From Enterococcus saccharolyticus subsp. saccharolyticus (lineage in GTDB: Bacteria; Bacillota; Bacilli; Lactobacillales; Enterococcaceae): a DNA stretch of 64,000 nt. The notes under the pieces were generated by a model. It had not been told where the DNA came from. It made no database searches and saw nothing but the letters and a program-made list of their open reading frames with translations. Location of the stretch: contig NZ_CP118957.1 in NCBI RefSeq assembly GCF_029023825.1, positions 116,001 through 180,000 of the forward strand, given 5' to 3'. Below, piece after piece: positions 54,893 through 64,000 of this stretch (position 1 is the first letter of the stretch; each line of letters starts with the position of its first letter). Made by a program: the position numbers and the translations under genes.

Positions 54893-56980
54893 ATGAATAA
54901 AAAAAATAACGGAACAGTAAGAAATACCCTGTATTATGTGCTGGTCATACTGGCAATGGTCATGGTTGTTTACTTCTTCCTAGGGAATGGTGGAAACCAA
55001 ACGCCTGAGATCGAATATTCTAAGTTCACTGAACAATTAGAAGAAGGCGAGATCAAAGAGTTTAAAGTGCAACCGGCAAATGGTGTCTATCGCATCACCG
55101 GTGAGTACAATGAAGAACAAAAGATCAATAATAATAATGGTTTAGCTGTTTTAGGCTCAACCCAATCAACCACTAAACGATTCACAACAATCGTTTTACC
55201 TAATGATTCAACTTTAAGCGAAGTTACTACGCTTGCAAGTGAGCACTCTGTCAAAACATCGATTGAAGAAGAATCAAGTAGCGGTATTTGGTTATCGTTA
55301 TTGATTAGTTTCTTACCACTAGTTATCATCATTTTCTTCTTCTATATGATGATGGGGCAACAAGGTGGTGGCGGCGGTGGTGGCGGCCGTGTAATGAACT
55401 TTGGTAAATCAAAAGCCAAAGAAGCAGACAAAAAGGCCAACCGTGTGCGTTTCTCTGATGTAGCTGGAGCGGAAGAAGAAAAACAAGAATTAGTCGAAGT
55501 GGTTGAATTCTTGAAAGATCCTCGTCGCTTCTCTGAATTAGGTGCACGTATTCCAGCCGGTGTTCTTTTAGAGGGACCTCCCGGAACAGGTAAAACATTA
55601 CTTGCGAAAGCCGTTGCTGGTGAAGCAGGCGTGCCATTTTATTCTATTTCTGGTTCAGACTTCGTAGAAATGTTTGTCGGTGTCGGTGCCAGTCGTGTAC
55701 GCGATTTATTTGAAACAGCGAAGAAAAATGCACCAGCGATTATCTTTATCGATGAAATCGATGCAGTGGGTCGTCAACGTGGCGCTGGTATGGGTGGCGG
55801 ACACGATGAACGTGAACAAACCCTTAACCAATTGTTAGTTGAAATGGATGGATTTGGTGGTAACGAAGGCGTTATCGTTATTGCTGCAACCAACCGTTCG
55901 GATGTATTAGACCCAGCGTTATTACGTCCAGGTCGTTTTGACCGTCAAATTCTTGTTGGCCGTCCCGATGTTAAGGGGCGTGAAGCTATTTTACGTGTGC
56001 ATGCCCGTAACAAACCATTAGCAGATGATGTTGATTTGAAAGTGGTGGCACAACAAACACCAGGTTTTGCTGGTGCTGAGTTAGAAAACGTCTTAAACGA
56101 AGCGGCGTTAGTTGCTGCTCGTCGTAATAAAAAGAAAATTGATGCTTCTGATATTGATGAAGCTGAAGATCGTGTGATTGCTGGTCCAGCGAAGAAAGAC
56201 CGTGTGATTAGCAAACGTGAACGTGAAATGGTTGCGTACCATGAAGCAGGACATACCATTGTTGGTTTAGTCTTGAGTCGTGCACGTGTGGTTCATAAAG
56301 TAACAATTATCCCTCGTGGTCGTGCCGGCGGATATATGATTGCTTTACCAAAAGAAGATCAAATGTTAATGACAAAAGATGATATGTTTGAACAAATTGT
56401 TGGTCTGTTAGGTGGACGTACAGCAGAAGAGATTATCTTCAACGTACAATCAACAGGTGCATCAAATGACTTTGAACAAGCAACAGCTTTAGCTCGTAGC
56501 ATGGTAACTGAATATGGAATGAGTGACAAACTTGGACCTGTTCAATATGAAGGAAATCATCAAGTCTTTGTTGGCCGTGATTATGGTCAAACAAAAGCTT
56601 ATTCTGAACAAGTAGCCTTTGAAATTGACCAAGAAGTTCGTGCTATCTTAATGAATGCACATGCGAAAGCGCGTGAAATCATTGAAGAATACAGCGAACA
56701 ACATAAATTAATTGCTGAAAAATTATTAGAGTTTGAAACGCTAGATGCAAAAGCAATTAAATCATTGTTTGAAACAGGTAAAATGCCTGAAGGGTCAGAA
56801 AACAGTGACTTCCCAAGTGAAAAAGCGCAATCGTTTGAAGAAGCAAAACGTGCGTTAGAAGCGAAAGATGCGGAAAAACAAGCGGAAGAAAAAGCTGAAT
56901 TTGAAGAGGCAAAAGATTACTTTGCGAATATTCGTGAAGAATCGAAAGCTGATACAGATAAAGACGATTCAAAAGAATAA
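54893..56980 (+). CDS. ftsH: ATP-dependent zinc metalloprotease FtsH
   Basis: A 695-residue membrane protease. Helix 1 ([20 protein letters not shown]), an outside domain (to about 130), helix 2 ([20 protein letters not shown]), then AAA+ with Walker A GPPGTGKT (228-235), SRH region [17 protein letters not shown] and the zinc site HEAGH (450-454). The acidic C-terminus ([14 protein letters not shown]) is normal for lactic acid bacteria. ATG 54893 follows AGGAGGGGCCGC. It degrades misfolded membrane and some regulatory proteins. Confidence 0.96.
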   Translation: MNKKNNGTVRNTLYYVLVILAMVMVVYFFLGNGGNQTPEIEYSKFTEQLEEGEIKEFKVQPANGVYRITGEYNEEQKINNNNGLAVLGSTQSTTKRFTTIVLPNDSTLSEVTTLASEHSVKTSIEEESSSGIWLSLLISFLPLVIIIFFFYMMMGQQGGGGGGGGRVMNFGKSKAKEADKKANRVRFSDVAGAEEEKQELVEVVEFLKDPRRFSELGARIPAGVLLEGPPGTGKTLLAKAVAGEAGVPFYSISGSDFVEMFVGVGASRVRDLFETAKKNAPAIIFIDEIDAVGRQRGAGMGGGHDEREQTLNQLLVEMDGFGGNEGVIVIAATNRSDVLDPALLRPGRFDRQILVGRPDVKGREAILRVHARNKPLADDVDLKVVAQQTPGFAGAELENVLNEAALVAARRNKKKIDASDIDEAEDRVIAGPAKKDRVISKREREMVAYHEAGHTIVGLVLSRARVVHKVTIIPRGRAGGYMIALPKEDQMLMTKDDMFEQIVGLLGGRTAEEIIFNVQSTGASNDFEQATALARSMVTEYGMSDKLGPVQYEGNHQVFVGRDYGQTKAYSEQVAFEIDQEVRAILMNAHAKAREIIEEYSEQHKLIAEKLLEFETLDAKAIKSLFETGKMPEGSENSDFPSEKAQSFEEAKRALEAKDAEKQAEEKAEFEEAKDYFANIREESKADTDKDDSKE

Positions 56981-57037
56981 CAAGAAAGTAGGCTGTGACC
57001 GATGTCGCAGCCTCTTCTCTTGTTAAAAACCGTAAAG

Positions 57038-57066
57038 TTGAAAAAAGAAGAAGATACTAGTATGAT
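57038..57066 (+). promoter_or_regulatory. hslO promoter
   Basis: TTGAAA (57038-57043), 17-bp spacer, TATGAT (57061-57066). It lies after a hairpin (AGGCTG..CAGCCT, 56991-57014) that may attenuate ftsH readthrough. Confidence 0.65.
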
Positions 57067-57101
57067 TCACTAGTGAAAGAATGAAGGAGCGAAAACAACC
57101 C

Positions 57102-57992
57102 ATGAAAGATTATTTAGTAAAAGCATTAGCATATGGTGGCTATGTTCGTGCCTATGCAATCAATGCAACCGCAGTAGTAGCAGAAGCACAACGTCGTCAC
57201 GATACTTGGAATACAGCTTCCGCAGCCTTAGGTCGTTCATTAGTGGGCGGACTTTTATTAGGTGCAACCTTAAAAGGTGACGACAAAATGACGGTGAAAA
57301 TCCAAGGTGACGGTCCTGCTGGCGCCATTATTGTTGATAGTAATGGTAAAGGCGATATCAAAGGATATATCCAAAATCCACATGTCAGTTTACCTTTAAA
57401 TGATAAAGGAAAAATCGATGTACGTGGTGCAGTAGGAACCAATGGTGTCTTTACAGTCATTAAAGATTTAGGTTTAAAAGAACCATTTTCTGGTCAAACA
57501 CCGATTGTTTCTGGTGAATTAGGCGATGACTTTACGTATTACTTAGCCGTTTCAGAGCAAATTCCATCTGCTGTTGGTTTAAGTGTTTTAGTGGATACCG
57601 ATGATTCTATCAAAACAGCTGGTGGTTTTATGCTACAAGTGATGCCAGGTGCTAGTGATGAAGTGATTGACGCTTTAGAAGAACGTTTGAAACACTTGCC
57701 GAATGTTTCTTCCTTATTAGAAGAAGGAAAAACACCAGAAGATATTTTAGAAATTATCTTTGACGGTGAAGCAATTATGATTTTAGAAGATTCTCCAGTT
57801 CAATTTAACTGCGAATGTTCAAAAGAAAAATTTGCGACAGCCATCATTACTTTAGGAACAAGTGAAATTCAAGCGATGATTGATGAAGATCACGGAGCAG
57901 AAGCAGTGTGTTCATTCTGTGGTGAAAAATATTATTTTGATGAACCTGAATTGGAAGCATTAATCCAAGAAATTACAGGAGAGAAAGAATAG
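57102..57992 (+). CDS. hslO: Redox-regulated chaperone Hsp33
   Basis: A 296-residue holdase switched on by oxidation. The zinc site is C237, C239, C270, C273 (FNCECSKE and [10 protein letters not shown]), which releases zinc when oxidised. N-terminal [19 protein letters not shown] and [19 protein letters not shown] are typical. ATG 57102 follows AAGGAGCG. It is directly joined to dusB (stop and start are adjacent). Confidence 0.95.
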   Translation: MKDYLVKALAYGGYVRAYAINATAVVAEAQRRHDTWNTASAALGRSLVGGLLLGATLKGDDKMTVKIQGDGPAGAIIVDSNGKGDIKGYIQNPHVSLPLNDKGKIDVRGAVGTNGVFTVIKDLGLKEPFSGQTPIVSGELGDDFTYYLAVSEQIPSAVGLSVLVDTDDSIKTAGGFMLQVMPGASDEVIDALEERLKHLPNVSSLLEEGKTPEDILEIIFDGEAIMILEDSPVQFNCECSKEKFATAIITLGTSEIQAMIDEDHGAEAVCSFCGEKYYFDEPELEALIQEITGEKE

Positions 57993-58991
57993 ATGACACA
58001 TACATGGAAAATTGGTAACGTAGAAATTCCGAATCGTGTCGTTGTTGCACCCATGGCAGGTATTTCGAATTCTGCCTTTCGAGTAACCGTGAAAGAAGCT
58101 GGGGCAGGATTAGTCGTTTGCGAAATGATTAGTGACCAAGGAATTCAAATGCGTAACAAAAAGACCTTAAGTATGTTACACATCGATGAAACGGAGCATC
58201 CGTTAAGTTTACAAATTTTTGGCGGCAATAAAGATTCTTTAGTAGAAGCGGCCCAATTTGTCGCTGAAAACACGACAGCAGATATTATTGATATCAATAT
58301 GGGATGTCCAGTGAATAAAATCATTAAAGCCGAAGCGGGTGCGAAGTGGTTGCTTGATCCAGATAAAGTGTACGAGATGGTACATGCTGTTTCTTCAGCT
58401 ATTGATAAACCTGTCACCGTGAAAATGCGGATTGGTTGGGATGAAGAACATGTTTTTGCTGTCCAAAATGCGCAAGCCGCTCAAGCAGCAGGTGCCGCAG
58501 CGATTGCCATGCATGGACGTACCCGTGTACAAATGTATGAAGGGCATGCCAATTGGGAAATTTTAAAAGAAGTCAAAGAAAACATTTCGATTCCGTTTAT
58601 GGGAAATGGCGATGTTCGTACACCCGAAGATGCGAAGCGAATGTTTGAAGAAGTTGGTTGTGATGCAGTGATGATTGGACGCGCTGCTTTAGGGAATCCT
58701 TGGATGATTCGCCGAACCAAGCATTATTTAGAAACCGGCGAACTCATTGCTGAACCAACTCCACGTGAAAAAATCGAAACGGCGATTTTGCATTTTGATC
58801 GTTTGATTGATTTAAAGGGTGAAAAAGTAGCTTCTTTAGAATTCCGTCAACACGCTGCCTACTATTTAAAAGGAATCTCACGCGCAGCAAAAGTGAAAGC
58901 GGCGATTAATCAATCTGAAAATCGAGAAACGACCGTTCATTTATTAGAAGCATTTCTTGAGAAGGTCGAATCGCAACCTGTTAAAAGTTAA
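57993..58991 (+). CDS. dusB: tRNA-dihydrouridine synthase DusB
   Basis: A 332-residue FMN enzyme reducing uridines of tRNA to dihydrouridine. VVVAPMAGISNSAFRV, DINMGCPVNKIIKAEAGA (with the catalytic cysteine), HGRTRVQMYEGHANW and GNGDVRTPEDAKRMF identify the family. It begins at the base after the hslO stop and ends with a strong terminator. The placing beside hslO and lysS is conserved in lactic acid bacteria. Confidence 0.95.
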   Translation: MTHTWKIGNVEIPNRVVVAPMAGISNSAFRVTVKEAGAGLVVCEMISDQGIQMRNKKTLSMLHIDETEHPLSLQIFGGNKDSLVEAAQFVAENTTADIIDINMGCPVNKIIKAEAGAKWLLDPDKVYEMVHAVSSAIDKPVTVKMRIGWDEEHVFAVQNAQAAQAAGAAAIAMHGRTRVQMYEGHANWEILKEVKENISIPFMGNGDVRTPEDAKRMFEEVGCDAVMIGRAALGNPWMIRRTKHYLETGELIAEPTPREKIETAILHFDRLIDLKGEKVASLEFRQHAAYYLKGISRAAKVKAAINQSENRETTVHLLEAFLEKVESQPVKS

Positions 58992-59007
58992 TCATCTTAG
59001 AAAAATT

Positions 59008-59041
59008 CAAGTCGAAGGATAACTTCGACTTGCTTTTTTTT
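59008..59041 (+). terminator. dusB terminator
   Basis: CAAGTCGAAG (59008-59017) pairs with CTTCGACTTG (59023-59032), followed by CTTTTTTTT. Confidence 0.93.
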
Positions 59042-59060
59042 GTTAACATTGGCATTATAG

Positions 59061-60587
<1,527 letters not shown>

Positions 60588-60598
60588 TACTATAGTAG

Positions 60599-60632
60599 AA
60601 AAAAGTTGCGGTTTTTTATCCGCAACTTTTTT
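60599..60632 (+). terminator. lysS terminator
   Basis: AAAAAGTTGCGG and CCGCAACTTTTT around 8 bases, then T-rich. Confidence 0.93.
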
Positions 60633-60757
60633 TATTGGTTTTATGAGTATAAATAGTAGAAAAAAGACATTGTTTTTATCGAAAAGCGAACATTTTATTT
60701 GCATGTGTTTTTCAATAATCGGAAATGAAAAAAGTTTGAAAAAACACGATAAATTCA

Positions 60758-61058
60758 TTGACCTTAAAGGATTTACTTGGTATATTATTACTTGTCCTAA
60801 ACGACATCAAAAACTTTTGAAACTTTTGAAAAAAAGAGTTGACGAAGTAAATGACACATGATATTATAACAAAGTCGTCAAAACGAATTCAATTAAAACG
60901 TTGAGCTATCAATAAAAAAGATTGAAAAAATTGTTGACAAGTAACAATTCATTTGTTAAAATAATCAAGTCGCTGTCAAACGGCATTCAAGAATTTAAAT
61001 TTCTTGAAAAAAACTTTTTTAAAAAATAGTTGACAAAAAAACGTCAAACTGTTATGAT
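60758..61058 (+). promoter_or_regulatory. Four tandem rRNA promoters
   Basis: P1 TTGACC (60758)-17 bp-TATATT (60781-60786); P2 TTGACG (60839)-17-TATTAT (60862-60867); P3 TTGACA (60934)-17-TAAAAT (60957-60962); P4 TTGACA (61030)-17-TATGAT (61053-61058). All have exactly 17-bp spacers and get closer to consensus toward the 16S gene. Between P3 and P4 a hairpin TTCAAGAA-N7-TTCTTGAA lies at 60986-61008. After P4, CCTTTGAAAACTGAAC (about 61088) resembles an rRNA antitermination boxA. Confidence 0.85.
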
Positions 61059-61227
61059 ATAAAAGTTGCTAGAACAGCAAATGTAGACCTTTGAAAACTG
61101 AACAAAGCAAGCAAACGAACCAATTGTGTAGGACACTTCTACGAGGTAGAAGTTATACAACAAGCAAGCAAATAGCTAGCAAAGTTAATTTTTTATGAGC
61201 TTAACAATCGCAAGATTGTTTCAAATT

Positions 61228-62792
<1,565 letters not shown>

Positions 62793-62860
62793 AATAGTAC
62801 GGAAACTACACATCGTTTGTCTTTGTTCAGTTTTGAGAGGTTTACTCTCAAAATTTATTT

Positions 62861-62933
62861 GGGGCCTTAGCTCAGCTGGGAGAGCGCCTGCTTTGCACGC
62901 AGGAGGTCAGCGGTTCGATCCCGCTAGGCTCCA
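62861..62933 (+). tRNA. tRNA-Ala (anticodon UGC)
   Basis: Cloverleaf with acceptor GGGGCCT/AGGCTCC (one G-U), D-arm, anticodon loop TTTGCAC on a CCTGC/GCAGG stem, and T-arm with GGTTCGATCCC. Discriminator A; CCA is not encoded. It lies in the 16S-23S spacer, the normal place for tRNA-Ala in enterococci. The hairpin TTTTGAGAG/CTCTCAAAA just before it is probably a processing stem. Confidence 0.97.
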
Positions 62934-63112
62934 TTAACGACAATGGTCGTTAACGTTGTTCATTGAAAACTGGATATTTAAAGTAAAGAAATCAAAACAA
63001 ACCGAGAACACCGCGTTGAATGAGTTTTTTAATAAGTTCAATTGCTTATTTTTCTTGATAAAACTTCTATCGCTAGAAGATCTTTATCAAAACCCAACCG
63101 TAAGGTTGATAA

Positions 63113-64000
<888 letters not shown>

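Overview
The window is a piece of a low-GC Firmicutes chromosome, almost certainly an Enterococcus or a very close relative. The 16S rRNA gene at the right end reads as enterococcal, and the gene order pth-mfd-flippase-S4 protein-divIC-S1 protein-tilS-hpt-ftsH-hslO-dusB-lysS-rrn is the origin-proximal block of enterococci. The species cannot be fixed from what is visible.

Layout. 1-2.9 kb: end of an iron-type alcohol dehydrogenase, a class III aminotransferase and an AEC exporter. 3-7 kb: a Fur-controlled iron(III)-complex uptake operon (permease, ATPase, lipoprotein, flavin reductase) read leftwards from a perfect Fur palindrome. 7.1-14.1 kb: a TSUP exporter, then cydABDC for cytochrome bd and its ABC exporter. 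14.1-14.9 kb: a decayed patch where an oppA remnant abuts an IS607-type transposon remnant. 15-18.8 kb: LytS/LytR and their likely target lrgAB, with a three-fold 21-bp operator repeat. 18.8-22 kb: a second, quorum-type LytTR system (GHKL kinase, response regulator), a small secreted protein, a small two-helix membrane protein and a hairpin RNA. The last two outputs come from promoters of identical geometry. 22-25.3 kb: prenyl diphosphate synthase, MenA and NDH-2, which with CydAB could form a complete short respiratory chain NADH -> (demethyl)menaquinone -> O2.

25.4-45 kb is accessory and stress-related: a deleted sulfatase, a MerR-MFS-DUF4811 efflux locus, a PadR-DUF1700-DUF4097 envelope operon, copY-copA, a TetR-regulated MacB-like ABC exporter, an MFS transporter, a deleted DUF554 gene, TspO, PepF, VanZ-like, YebC, an L,D-transpeptidase and L-lactate dehydrogenase. 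45.5-60.6 kb is the conserved housekeeping block. 60.6-64 kb holds four tandem promoters, 16S rRNA, tRNA-Ala(UGC) and the start of 23S rRNA.

The most unusual part is 18.86-22.02 kb, where one two-component system appears to drive a secreted protein/membrane protein pair on one strand and a roughly 60-nt stem-loop RNA on the other. Several neighbouring genes (sulfatase, DUF554, oppA, IS607 elements) show large deletions, so this part of the chromosome is losing accessory genes. No CRISPR array, intact insertion sequence or prophage was seen.
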